Below, in pieces: positions 50,662 through 58,920 of a stretch of DNA of 64,000 nt. Positions within the stretch are counted from its first letter, which is position 1. Every line of letters begins with the position of its first letter. Source of the stretch: Candidatus Rickettsiella isopodorum (GTDB taxonomy: Bacteria; Pseudomonadota; Gammaproteobacteria; Diplorickettsiales; Diplorickettsiaceae); contig NZ_LUKY01000032.1 in assembly GCF_001881495.1 (NCBI RefSeq), forward strand, positions 1-64,000, written 5' to 3'. The position numbers were made by a program, and so were the translations under genes. Below the pieces are notes generated by a model. It did not search any database. It was not told the origin of the DNA and saw only the letters and a list, made by a program, of their open reading frames with translations.

Positions 50662-52020
50662 ATGATAAACCCAAAGAATCCAAAGAATCCAAAGAAAAGC
50701 GTATTAAATAATTACTTTAAAATCAGTGAACGTGCGAGCAGTTTCCGACAAGAAGTGCTAGCTGGCCTTACCACCTTTTTAGCGATGTTATATTCGGTTA
50801 TTGTGATCCCTAATATGCTGAAACTAGCGGGATTTCCATCTATACCAACCTTTGTTACCACGTGCTTAGTCGCCAGTTTTGGCTCTCTATTAATGGGATT
50901 ATGGGCTAATTTACCCATGGCGATAGGCTGTGCCGTTTCACTCACCGCTTTTACCACATTTGGTATTGTATTAACCCAGCATATCAGTATTTCAGTTGCT
51001 CTAGGGGCAGTATTTTGGGTCGGTGTATTATTTACGATTATATCGGTTACTGGAATTCGTTCTTGGGTTTTGCGTAATTTACCATTGGGTGTAGCTTGTG
51101 GTATCGGTATTGGTATCGGTTTATTTCTATTATTGATTGCTGCATCCAGCGTAGGCTTAGTGATTAAAAATCCTATGCAAGGCTTACCGATGCGCTTAGG
51201 TGTTTTTAATTCTTTTCCAGTACTAATGACATTATTAGGTTTAGCGATGATCTTTGGTTTGGAAAGAAGAGGTGTTCCTGGTGGTGTGTTATGGGTCATT
51301 GTGTTTATTTCACTCCTCGGTTTACTGTTTGATCCAAAGGTTAAATATCAGGGATTATTCGCCTTCCCACATCTATTCAATCCACAGACTCACTCGCTAT
51401 TTTTGCATTTGGATATTATCGGAGCGTTGCAGCCGATGGTCTTACCGAGTGTCTTGGCGTTGGTGTTAACGGCAATATTCGATGCCACTGGAACGATTCA
51501 TGCCGTGGCCACTCAAGCCAATTTATTGAAAAAAAATCAACCGATGAAGAATGAATCGAAAGCCTTAATTGCTGATTCTGTCAGCAGTATTTTTGCGGGT
51601 TTAATCGGTGCATCACCTGCTGCAGTGTATATTGAATCAGCCGCGGGTGCTGCAGTAGGAGGAAAAACCGGTTTAACCGCAACGGTAGTAGGATTATTAT
51701 TTCTGCTAATATTATTTATTTCACCACTTTCTTATTTAGTTCCTGCGTATGCGACTGCACCTGCGTTGATGTATGTTGGCTTGTTGATGTTAAGTAATGT
51801 GGCCAAATTAAATTTTGCTGACTTTATCGATGCGTTATCAGGGTTATTATGTGCGGTCTTTATTGTATTAACCTGCAATATTGTTACGGGTATTATGTTA
51901 GGATTTAGTTCTTTAGTGATAGGACGGATCTGTGCTGGAGAATGGCGACAATTAACTCCAGGAACTGTGGCGATAGCACTCATTCTTGTTTTATTTTATG
52001 CCAGTGGGTGGGCTATTTAA
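50662..52020 (+). CDS. NCS2-family purine permease (AzgA/PbuG-like)
   Basis: 452 residues with about 12-14 membrane helices. '[20 protein letters not shown]' and '[16 protein letters not shown]' match the AzgA branch of NCS2 transporters, which import adenine, guanine or hypoxanthine by proton symport. '[20 protein letters not shown]' is the second conserved block. The N terminus contains a short in-frame triplication (NPKNPKNPK). Purine uptake would suit a host-dependent life. Confidence 0.88.
   Translation: MINPKNPKNPKKSVLNNYFKISERASSFRQEVLAGLTTFLAMLYSVIVIPNMLKLAGFPSIPTFVTTCLVASFGSLLMGLWANLPMAIGCAVSLTAFTTFGIVLTQHISISVALGAVFWVGVLFTIISVTGIRSWVLRNLPLGVACGIGIGIGLFLLLIAASSVGLVIKNPMQGLPMRLGVFNSFPVLMTLLGLAMIFGLERRGVPGGVLWVIVFISLLGLLFDPKVKYQGLFAFPHLFNPQTHSLFLHLDIIGALQPMVLPSVLALVLTAIFDATGTIHAVATQANLLKKNQPMKNESKALIADSVSSIFAGLIGASPAAVYIESAAGAAVGGKTGLTATVVGLLFLLILFISPLSYLVPAYATAPALMYVGLLMLSNVAKLNFADFIDALSGLLCAVFIVLTCNIVTGIMLGFSSLVIGRICAGEWRQLTPGTVAIALILVLFYASGWAI
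50672..50698 (+). repeat. Three tandem copies of a 9-bp unit at the permease 5' end
   Basis: The unit 'aatccaaag' is repeated, with the first copy preceded by 'cccaaag'. It encodes NPK repeats in the cytosolic N terminus, so a change in copy number would keep the frame. Confidence 0.7.
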
Positions 52021-52115
52021 TTTATTATATTTATATATAATAATCTTTTAAGATTAAAATGTTCTTTAGTATTTCATCTTAAGTCTTGGAGCATAAACCT
52101 GTAAAATCTACTATT

Positions 52116-52150
52116 GTAAAAAAGCACGCATTATTAATGCGTGCTTAGCT
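52116..52150 (-). terminator. Terminator of the 52163-53401 gene
   Basis: A perfect ten-base stem, 'aagcacgcat' with 'atgcgtgctt', and a five-base loop. On the minus strand it is followed by a T-run (aaaaa on the plus strand). It lies 13-40 bases past the stop of the minus-strand gene. Confidence 0.85.
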
Positions 52151-52162
52151 TAAATAGTTGGT

Positions 52163-53401
52163 TTAGTTTTTTCTTCTGATTCTTAAATAATCAAAAAAAG
52201 TATCTGGGTCAATCGCTTTGTCCGTCCACACAGAAGGTAAATGTAGATCAATAACTAAACTTTTATCTACTTTGACTGGCAATAATTGGTTTAGTTCGCA
52301 TTGCTTGGCGATAGGTTCTAAGCTTAATGCCGTTCTGTAAGCAGCTTTTAAACGTGTTTTCATTATTATTGCTTTATTGGAATTTAAACCCGCGTCAGTA
52401 CTTTCTTTGATTTTTGCATAATTGTTTCCTATTGTCTGCCATGTTCGAGCTAAATATCCAATTTGTGGAGTTATTTTTCCGTTATAATTTGCCATTGAAG
52501 TCAAATTATTTTTAATAGCTGTGACTAAAGCACATTGCGTGTTCAAATGAGCCAGTTCAGAGTTTGTTGAACGATATTTGGCCTGATATTCATCACGTTG
52601 TTTGATAAGTTCGGGTAATGATCCTACCGCAGCCGTACTTATCGCTACTGCACCACCAATGATCGTTGCAGTGGTGCCTGCTGAAATAACACTTAATATA
52701 GCTGCCAATATTGAAGTTAAAACACTTAACACGATAGCCGCCGAAGCAATACCAATACCCACATTACAGCGTTGTATAATGCTCAGATATTCATCTAATA
52801 ATCTACGCAATTGAGCCCGTTTACCATCCGTATCATTGAATATCGCTTCGATGATTTCATAGGAAGTTAAAAAATTACTCAAATCCTTATTTAAAAGAGT
52901 GTTATAGTCAGCTAATACGTTGGATACTTTAATCGAACTTTCATTATTTTTTTCTGCATCTATCGAAAATTCTTGAATAAGCGCGTTTAAATTATCTTTT
53001 CCATTGTCCGAAGTTAATGCTTCATCAACAATCGTTTCAATTTCATTCTCATTTAAGATACCCACAAAATTAAGAAAAGACTTTAAATCGGTGTAAGAAA
53101 TAGCAATTTCCGGATTAATTTCGGTTCGCCATCGTCTAGCATTTTCGCGTGCGGTCTTTTGATCCGCTGAAATATCTGGAACGCCTTCACCCGCTAAACT
53201 GATATTTTGTTGTGCTTCTAAAGAATTCGTATAGTTTTGCATGTCACTATTCAAACCTAGAACATTAGAGATTTGTTCTTTGGTTTCTTCTTCATTAATA
53301 ATAGGATCATTTTCGGCTAATAAATATAAATTCTCCTTGGAAAGATGATCAATTTGTTTATACATATCTTTTTTTTCTGCTGAACTTAATTTTTTATTCA
53401 T
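52163..53401 (-). CDS. Coiled-coil protein with hydrophobic hairpin; possible alpha-pore-forming toxin
   Basis: 412 residues. Helical N-terminal part (1-210, long amphipathic helices from about 100), one hydrophobic Ala/Ile/Val/Ser-rich hairpin (about 212-262), then another long helical stretch (265-345) with 'IGYLARTWQTIGNNYAKI', and a short C-terminal tail. No signal peptide. Two coiled coils around a buried hydrophobic hairpin is the plan of the ClyA/HBL/XaxA alpha-pore-forming toxins, and the 'L..W..I' segment recalls that superfamily. Homology is not proven. Its neighbour is a divergent coiled-coil gene, and two-part toxins are known in this superfamily. Confidence 0.5.
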   Translation of the reverse strand: MNKKLSSAEKKDMYKQIDHLSKENLYLLAENDPIINEEETKEQISNVLGLNSDMQNYTNSLEAQQNISLAGEGVPDISADQKTARENARRWRTEINPEIAISYTDLKSFLNFVGILNENEIETIVDEALTSDNGKDNLNALIQEFSIDAEKNNESSIKVSNVLADYNTLLNKDLSNFLTSYEIIEAIFNDTDGKRAQLRRLLDEYLSIIQRCNVGIGIASAAIVLSVLTSILAAILSVISAGTTATIIGGAVAISTAAVGSLPELIKQRDEYQAKYRSTNSELAHLNTQCALVTAIKNNLTSMANYNGKITPQIGYLARTWQTIGNNYAKIKESTDAGLNSNKAIIMKTRLKAAYRTALSLEPIAKQCELNQLLPVKVDKSLVIDLHLPSVWTDKAIDPDTFFDYLRIRRKN

Positions 53402-53696
53402 AATATTTCCTTGTTTAAAAATTACGTTTTTATTAGAAACGAACTCCTTAAGGTAGTCAATAATTTAGCTATATTATGTATTTTTCATAAAATTAATTTT
53501 TTTAATTTATTTTAAAAAATACATAATATGTATTTTTATGTTTTTTTTAATGCTTAAAATTAAAAAGTGGTGAATACTGTGTAAAGGCGCTGAGCTTCTA
53601 TTGATAACAACAATTTATTTCAAGAATTTATAAAATTAATTTAATTAATTAGGTGCTTAGAAGCGAATTTAACACTGTTTTAAACAAGGAAGTAAA
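53402..53696. other. AT-rich divergent intergenic region with a perfect hairpin
   Basis: 295 bases between two divergent coiled-coil genes, over 75% A+T by eye. A perfect ten-base stem, 'aaaaatacat' / 'atgtattttt' with an aat loop, lies at 53515-53537, followed by a T-run; 'ttatgtattttt' also occurs at about 53475. It probably holds both promoters. Confidence 0.5.
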
Positions 53697-54464
53697 ATGA
53701 ATAACACGATTAATTGTTTATGTAATAAAAAAAATTTCAACTATGAATTAACCGATAAAATTATGGTTAGTACTCATGCTAAAACGAATGTAACCGATTT
53801 GTTGAATAGTTTGATTGAACGAGTAAAAAACATATCGATTGTTTTAGAAAATGATTTAAATACGCTATTAAATCTGTCAGAAACGCTACCGGAGTCAAAA
53901 GACTCTTTTTTACAGACTTTAAATAATACAAAATTCGTGATGCAGCATTTCCTCAGTATGAGTTCTGATGACCAAAAGCTCATTGAAAACGAACGTAAAC
54001 GCTTAGAGGAATTATTAGCGCATGTTAATAGCACGAATCTCGCAGAAATGAAACAGTCTATCCACAACGCGATGAATTCGGATCAATGGCAAAACTACAG
54101 ACAGTATTTATTTTGTAATCCCCCATATGGTATTTGGGCTTATGTTTTAAAAATAGTTGTGACTGAAAATAGTTATAAATTTTGTGATTATTTATTAACT
54201 GCTAATCAAACCATAGAAAATAATATTTTAAAAATTTATGATCTACTTAATGATTTAAGTAATAATAAATTTATAATCAAATTAAGAATTGAACAAATTA
54301 AGAAAAATTGGTTGGTTATAATAGAAAATGTTGATTTAGCTAAGCAACAACCCAATTTTTTTGAAGATTGTTATGGTTTGAAATTAGAAAATAATAAATT
54401 AAAATCTTTGTTAAATATTAAAAAAAATACTTTATTTTCATTGATTAATGATGAATTATTTTAA
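53697..54464 (+). CDS. Hypothetical coiled-coil protein, divergent partner of the preceding gene
   Basis: Not recognised. 255 residues, mainly long helices (about 28-125 and 150-230). Cys-containing N terminus ('NCLCNKKNFN'), a central 'FCNPPYGIWAYVLKI' that is the only strongly hydrophobic stretch, and a Lys/Asn/Leu-rich C-terminal half. Base composition is more AT-rich than neighbouring core genes. Divergent to the possible pore-forming protein and could be its partner, but that rests on position and helix content alone. 'aaggaag' precedes the ATG. Confidence 0.5.
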   Translation: MNNTINCLCNKKNFNYELTDKIMVSTHAKTNVTDLLNSLIERVKNISIVLENDLNTLLNLSETLPESKDSFLQTLNNTKFVMQHFLSMSSDDQKLIENERKRLEELLAHVNSTNLAEMKQSIHNAMNSDQWQNYRQYLFCNPPYGIWAYVLKIVVTENSYKFCDYLLTANQTIENNILKIYDLLNDLSNNKFIIKLRIEQIKKNWLVIIENVDLAKQQPNFFEDCYGLKLENNKLKSLLNIKKNTLFSLINDELF

Positions 54465-54477
54465 ATCTAACTCTAGC

Positions 54478-54528
54478 TCACTCGTTGACTCGAGTGAAAC
54501 AGGCCTAATCATCGATGATGATTAGGCC
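54478..54528 (+). other. Two tandem perfect hairpins after the coiled-coil gene
   Basis: First hairpin: 'tcactcg' / 'cgagtga' (54478-54497). Second: a perfect 12-base stem 'ggcctaatcatc' / 'gatgattaggcc' with a three-base loop (54502-54528). No T-run follows the second, so it may be a weak terminator, a transcript-protecting hairpin, or a protein-binding site. Confidence 0.6.
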
Positions 54529-54573
54529 GATACGAAGTTAATTCAACTGCTATAAACAGGTTAAGAGGGTAGG

Positions 54574-54600
54574 TTTAAAATCTTAAGGTTGAGTTCATAT
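54574..54600 (+). promoter_or_regulatory. Degenerate second copy of the copper-type operator
   Basis: 'tcttaaggttgagtt' aligns with 'ccttaaggttaagtt' of the main operator 70 bases downstream, and both are followed by an 'at'-rich -10-like stretch. It may be a second regulator site or a decayed duplicate. Confidence 0.4.
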
Positions 54601-54641
54601 GGAGCTTTGTTGAATTCTTTTTATCTGTGTATTAAGCGCTA

Positions 54642-54672
54642 TTGACTTTAACCTTAAGGTTAAGTTTAATAT
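54642..54672 (+). promoter_or_regulatory. MerR-type promoter/operator of the copper gene
   Basis: -35 TTGACT (54642-54647) and -10 TAATAT (54667-54672) are separated by 19 bases, longer than the optimal 17 and typical of promoters activated by MerR-family regulators. The spacer holds a perfect 16-base palindrome, 'ttaaccttaaggttaa' (54648-54663). A MerR-family gene lies downstream in the same direction. Confidence 0.8.
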
Positions 54673-54703
54673 TTTTTACCTTTTCTTACCCATAAAGCAC
54701 TGC

Positions 54704-57064
54704 ATGAACCGTATTATTCAACTGATTTATAGTTTTACTCTCATCCTAGCACTACTATTTGTGAATCAAGCGGAGGCTAAAACCCAGCGTATTAATTTGA
54801 CCGTAGCGTATAAACAGGTCAATTTTACCGGAACGCCTGCTCAGGCTATTGCAGTGAATAATCAAATTCCTGGCCCTATTTTACACTTAAAAGAAGGGCA
54901 GCCAGTGATCATTACTGTTTATAACCAACTCAATAGAGGCACTAGTGTTCATTGGCATGGTTTGATTGTTCCTTGGCAAATGGATGGTGTAAGTGGTGTG
55001 AGTCAAAAACCGATACCGCCCGGAGGTGTTTTTCATTATCGTTTTACACCGCATCAATCGGGTACCTATTGGTATCATGCACACGACGGTTTCCAAGAAC
55101 AACAAGGTTTGTATGGTGGCATTATTATCGATCCTAACACTCCTTTAGCTTATCACTATAACAAAGACTTTGTCGTGGTTTTGTCGGATTGGAGTAACAC
55201 ATCTCCAGGACAAATTTATAACAATTTTAAAAAAGTGGATGGCTATTATGATTCTCGATTTCCCTTACAACCTTCTTTATTAAAATTTCTTCATGATTAT
55301 AGAAATGCGACACCTTTAAACCGTCAACGATTACTGCACAGCTATAAAATGATGCAAACGAGTCGGATGAATATTTATGATTTTAGCGATGTGGCCTATG
55401 ATGCTTATTTATTGAATGGACAAGTAGGGCAACGACCTTGGACACGATGTGTCAAGGTAGGTGATAAAGTTCGGTTACGTTTTATTGGTGCAGGGGCAAG
55501 TACTAATTTTAATGTCAAACTCGATCACGGCAAGATGGAAATTGTTCAAGTCGATGGTAATAATATTAAACCTTATTATGTCAACCGTTTTAAGATTGAG
55601 CCCGGTGAAACCTATGATGTTTTAGTCTCCATTAAACATCCGGGCGCCACGATTATTTATGCTGAGTCGCTAGATACCTTAGGGCGAGCGATAGGTGTAC
55701 TGACTACGACACCAGGTACATCGGTCAATATTCAAAATATTAAACCTTTTCCTGAACCTCCTCCTATCATGATGATGAAGCGTAACGGTATGCAATCATC
55801 CATGCCAATGCCTGCAATGAATTTAGCTAAAAATAGCTCAGATATGGGCATGGACAATAGACAGACTATGTCTCGCATGAAAAGTTTAACTGTGGGTACT
55901 AAATATCAAAAAATGATTGCAGCGGTTAAGACCAATAATCCGAACAAACCGATAGAAAAAACCATACACATGGATTTATCGGGTTATATGAACCGTTATA
56001 TTTGGTTTATTAACGGTGTGACAATGAATAATGCAAAACCGATTTTACTAAAACCCGGAAAACGCTATCGAATTATATTTACCAATCATTCGATGATGGA
56101 TCACCCTATGCACATTCATGGTCATTGGTTTATTTTACGTAATGGGCATGGCGCTTACGATCCTTTATTACACACTATCGTTGTTCCACCTATGTCGACT
56201 GTAGTGGCGGATCTTGATGCGGATGCGAGCGGGCAGTGGTTTTTCCATTGCCATCAGCTTTATCACATGGCAGCCGGTATGGCGCGTGTCTTTCAATATA
56301 CCACGTTAATCGACGTGACACCCGCCCATCGGTATCCGCAAAATACAATCAAACTTTTACCTTATACTAACCGGGCGATAGTTCGTGTTCAGCAGTTACC
56401 TGTCGATCAGAGCCTAGTGGATTATCCTTCGGATCATGCGCCGCAATTTTTTACTGCGAACTCACTGGATGTTAATCAAAATCTCATTAATAACGATCAA
56501 GAAATTACCTATGAAGGTATGTTTGGTGGTGATAAGAACAAACTGCAACTCTATTTGGAAAAAGCAGAAATTAGGCAGGGCATTATCGAAAATGCTAATC
56601 TGGATATGTTTTATTGGCATGCTATCAGCCAATTCTGGGCGGTTAAAGGGGGTGTGAATTATGTGTACCGCCCGACGATGACACCTTATTTTCAACCCGG
56701 TATCGGTATCGAAGGCTTAACCCCATATTTTATCCAAACCGATATCCGTGCTTATTATCATAATGGAAGTAGCAAACTGGATATAGATTTAACGCGTGAT
56801 ACGCAAATTGCGCATAATTTTTTTATCCGAACGGAAGTAGAAGGCTTATTTGCGAATAAAACCGTTGCGCATGATTTAGTGGGTAGTGGACTCAATGAGT
56901 TGCAATTAACATTAAGGCCGTATTACCAAATCAATCCCATGCTTGCTGTGTATGCACAATATCAACATACCGGGAATTACGGTAACACTAAGTCGTTGTT
57001 TCAAGAAAATAATTTTTCTACGAATGATAATACCTATAGTTTAGGGGTGTCGTTATTGTTTTAA
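54704..57064 (+). CDS. Multicopper oxidase fused to a CopB-like outer-membrane barrel
   Basis: 786 residues. Signal peptide about 1-25 (ending AEA). Residues ~28-545 are a CopA-type multicopper oxidase with all four copper motifs: 'HWHG' (83-86), 'WYHAH' (123-127), 'HPMHIHGHWF' (467-476) and 'HCHQLYHMAAGM' (515-526). A Met-rich insert at 355-392 probably binds Cu(I). Residues ~600-786 match the copper-resistance protein CopB: 'FYWHAISQFWAVKGGVNYVY', 'GLTPYFIQTDIRAYY', 'LQLTLRPYYQINPMLAVYAQ', ending in Phe ('YSLGVSLLF') like outer-membrane barrels. CopA and CopB are normally separate adjacent genes. It would oxidise periplasmic Cu(I) while tethered to the outer membrane. Confidence 0.88.
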   Translation: MNRIIQLIYSFTLILALLFVNQAEAKTQRINLTVAYKQVNFTGTPAQAIAVNNQIPGPILHLKEGQPVIITVYNQLNRGTSVHWHGLIVPWQMDGVSGVSQKPIPPGGVFHYRFTPHQSGTYWYHAHDGFQEQQGLYGGIIIDPNTPLAYHYNKDFVVVLSDWSNTSPGQIYNNFKKVDGYYDSRFPLQPSLLKFLHDYRNATPLNRQRLLHSYKMMQTSRMNIYDFSDVAYDAYLLNGQVGQRPWTRCVKVGDKVRLRFIGAGASTNFNVKLDHGKMEIVQVDGNNIKPYYVNRFKIEPGETYDVLVSIKHPGATIIYAESLDTLGRAIGVLTTTPGTSVNIQNIKPFPEPPPIMMMKRNGMQSSMPMPAMNLAKNSSDMGMDNRQTMSRMKSLTVGTKYQKMIAAVKTNNPNKPIEKTIHMDLSGYMNRYIWFINGVTMNNAKPILLKPGKRYRIIFTNHSMMDHPMHIHGHWFILRNGHGAYDPLLHTIVVPPMSTVVADLDADASGQWFFHCHQLYHMAAGMARVFQYTTLIDVTPAHRYPQNTIKLLPYTNRAIVRVQQLPVDQSLVDYPSDHAPQFFTANSLDVNQNLINNDQEITYEGMFGGDKNKLQLYLEKAEIRQGIIENANLDMFYWHAISQFWAVKGGVNYVYRPTMTPYFQPGIGIEGLTPYFIQTDIRAYYHNGSSKLDIDLTRDTQIAHNFFIRTEVEGLFANKTVAHDLVGSGLNELQLTLRPYYQINPMLAVYAQYQHTGNYGNTKSLFQENNFSTNDNTYSLGVSLLF

Positions 57065-57107
57065 CGAGGTAATTATCCTGCATAATTTTTAAAACAGAGA
57101 ATGTAAA

Positions 57108-57539
57108 ATGCACTATTATACGATCGGAAAATTGGCTAAATTAGTCCAGCAAACACCCGTCACTATTCGCTATTATGAAAAAATTGGTTTAATTCCTGCG
57201 TCAAAACGTAGTGAAGGAGGTTTTCGTCTCTATCCGGAAACGATTATTCGACGGTTTTATTTTATTCAGAATGCTAAGCTCATTGGTTTTGATTTAAGCG
57301 AAATTAAAAGCTTACTTAATTTAGAAACGAATCAATCACCCAGTCAGCAGATAAAATTATGCATGCAAAAAAAAATTTCTCACATCGAAACTAAAATAAA
57401 GAGTTTGCAGTGTATAAAACAGGTTCTGGTGCGTTGGGAAGAAGCCTGTGATGGTAACATTGCAATCGCTGAATGTCCCATACTCGAAGCACTGTATCAT
57501 TGTCCTGATGATATTCGCGAATATTTAAAAAACGATTAA
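57108..57539 (+). CDS. MerR-family metal-responsive regulator
   Basis: 143 residues. The N-terminal winged-helix domain, 'YTIGKLAKLVQQTPVTIRYY' then 'EKIGLIPASKRSEGGFRLY', is typical of MerR. A dimerisation helix (about 80-115) leads to a Cys-rich metal loop: Cys114 and Cys123 (C-x8-C), with Cys85, Cys102 and Cys132 nearby. CueR has C-x7-C, while ZntR-type proteins space these cysteines as here, so the metal is uncertain; the copper oxidase next door favours Cu(I). It follows that gene by 43 bases and probably shares its promoter, giving autoregulation. Confidence 0.85.
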   Translation: MHYYTIGKLAKLVQQTPVTIRYYEKIGLIPASKRSEGGFRLYPETIIRRFYFIQNAKLIGFDLSEIKSLLNLETNQSPSQQIKLCMQKKISHIETKIKSLQCIKQVLVRWEEACDGNIAIAECPILEALYHCPDDIREYLKND

Positions 57540-57666
57540 TGAATTTTGTTCGTGCTATAAATAATGCGGGTAACATTTTAAAAACTTCTTCTGAAAAAAT
57601 AGTTGTTTCAATTCGAAAATTCCTGTGTAATAGGTAGGTTCATCAATAAAATGCTTGAGATAACTT

Positions 57667-58134
57667 GTGGATTTTTCAATTAAACGTACTAGTTTTATCG
57701 CTATTATTGTTATTGCCGCCTTGTTGGTTATTTTTGTGCCGTTATGGGTAAAAGATTATCGTGCAGATACCTTGCTCTCGTTTACCATTCCCACCTTGCC
57801 GACGCCACCGAGTGCGGCATTATTACCCACCACTGCCGGTAAAGCGAGTATAAAAAATTTACTGAGTTTTCCTTTAACGCCAGCCAAAGCGTGGGTAGTT
57901 GAATTACCCGATATTAAAGATCCTGCACAGGCTGAAAATTTGGTACTCAGCTTACGTCGTAAAGGTTTTAATGCCTATAGCCGGCAGTACAAAAGTTTAT
58001 TGGGTGTATTGACGCGTGTTTTTGTGGGTCCTGAAGTCAAACCCGAACAAATGAAACAAGTGGCTGAACAACTCCATACCCAGATGCATCTCACCACTCA
58101 GGTTGTCCCTTTTGATCCTTTACTTAGCCAATAA
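57667..58134 (+). CDS. SPOR-domain membrane protein (DedD-like)
   Basis: 155 residues: an N-terminal membrane helix (about 9-27), a Pro/Thr/Ala-rich linker (40-70), and a C-terminal SPOR domain (about 72-152, 'AWVVELPDIKDPAQAENLVL' ... 'RVFVGPEVKPEQMKQVAEQL'). SPOR domains bind denuded septal peptidoglycan. DedD usually follows accD-folC; here it lies about 7 kb from folC, suggesting the NCS2-to-merR block was inserted between them. The start is GTG with a weak ribosome site. The stop is directly followed by the pyrF ATG. Confidence 0.8.
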   Translation: MDFSIKRTSFIAIIVIAALLVIFVPLWVKDYRADTLLSFTIPTLPTPPSAALLPTTAGKASIKNLLSFPLTPAKAWVVELPDIKDPAQAENLVLSLRRKGFNAYSRQYKSLLGVLTRVFVGPEVKPEQMKQVAEQLHTQMHLTTQVVPFDPLLSQ

Positions 58135-58920
58135 ATGCCAAAAAAAATTAAAAAATTAAGTTTTTCCGAACGTGCTTCTTTTTGCTTAAATGCAAGTGCG
58201 CAGCGTTTGTGTCAACTCATAGCGGATAAACAAACCAATCTTTGTTTATCCGCTGATGTGAGTTGTGCGTCTGAATTACTGAATTTGGCTGATAAAGTAG
58301 GAACGGAAATTTGCCTGTTAAAAACGCATGTCGATATCCTGAGTGATTTTACACCTGATTTTATTCAGCAACTTAAGTATTTAGCCCAAAAACATCAGTT
58401 TTTAATCTTTGAAGATCGTAAATTTGCGGATATAGGTTATACCGTTAAACAACAATATGCAGGAGGTATTTACCATATTGCGGACTGGGCGGATATCGTT
58501 AACGCGCATACCGTTCCGGGTCCAGGCGTTATTCAAGGTTTGCGAGAAATAGGCTTAGCTAAAAAACACGGTTTATTATTGCTGGCCGAAATGAGTTCGG
58601 TTGGTTCTTTAGCCAAAGGATCTTATACGGAAGCGAGTCTTGCTATGGCTAAAGAATATCCTGATTTTGTTATGGGCTTTATTGCTCAGCATCAATTAAC
58701 AGAAAATCCGGGCCTGATACATATGACACCTGGCATCCAATCGGATTCGAGTGGCGTAGATAGGCTCGGTCAGCAGTACATTTCGCCCGAGCGTGCGATT
58801 ACGCAAAACGGCACCGACATCATTATTGTGGGGCGCGGCATTTATCAAGCAGATAAGCCCACCGTAAAGGCTCAGCATTACCGAGAATTAGCTTGGAAGG
58901 CTTATTTATCATGCTGTTAA
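58135..58920 (+). CDS. pyrF: Orotidine 5'-phosphate decarboxylase, eukaryotic type
   Basis: Last step of de novo UMP synthesis. 261 residues. The KDKD catalytic tetrad is in place: Lys63 ('LLKTHVDIL'), then Asp94, Lys96 and Asp99 ('FEDRKFADIG'). The whole sequence follows the eukaryotic UMPS C-terminal domain and yeast Ura3 (Lys59, Asp91, Lys93, Asp96), with 'WADIVNAHTVPGPGV', 'AEMSSVGSLAKGSYT', 'LGQQYISPERAI' and 'TDIIIVGRGIYQA'. The typical bacterial PyrF (about 235 residues) lacks these segments. It is free-standing, not fused to OPRT. It lies between a SPOR protein and cmk, with which it overlaps by ten bases. Confidence 0.93.
   Translation: MPKKIKKLSFSERASFCLNASAQRLCQLIADKQTNLCLSADVSCASELLNLADKVGTEICLLKTHVDILSDFTPDFIQQLKYLAQKHQFLIFEDRKFADIGYTVKQQYAGGIYHIADWADIVNAHTVPGPGVIQGLREIGLAKKHGLLLLAEMSSVGSLAKGSYTEASLAMAKEYPDFVMGFIAQHQLTENPGLIHMTPGIQSDSSGVDRLGQQYISPERAITQNGTDIIIVGRGIYQADKPTVKAQHYRELAWKAYLSCC

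Noticed and set aside
50712..51299. 195-residue open frame antisense to the purine permease
   Set aside because: It is the reverse of a membrane protein, has no known motif and no ribosome site. A coding shadow.
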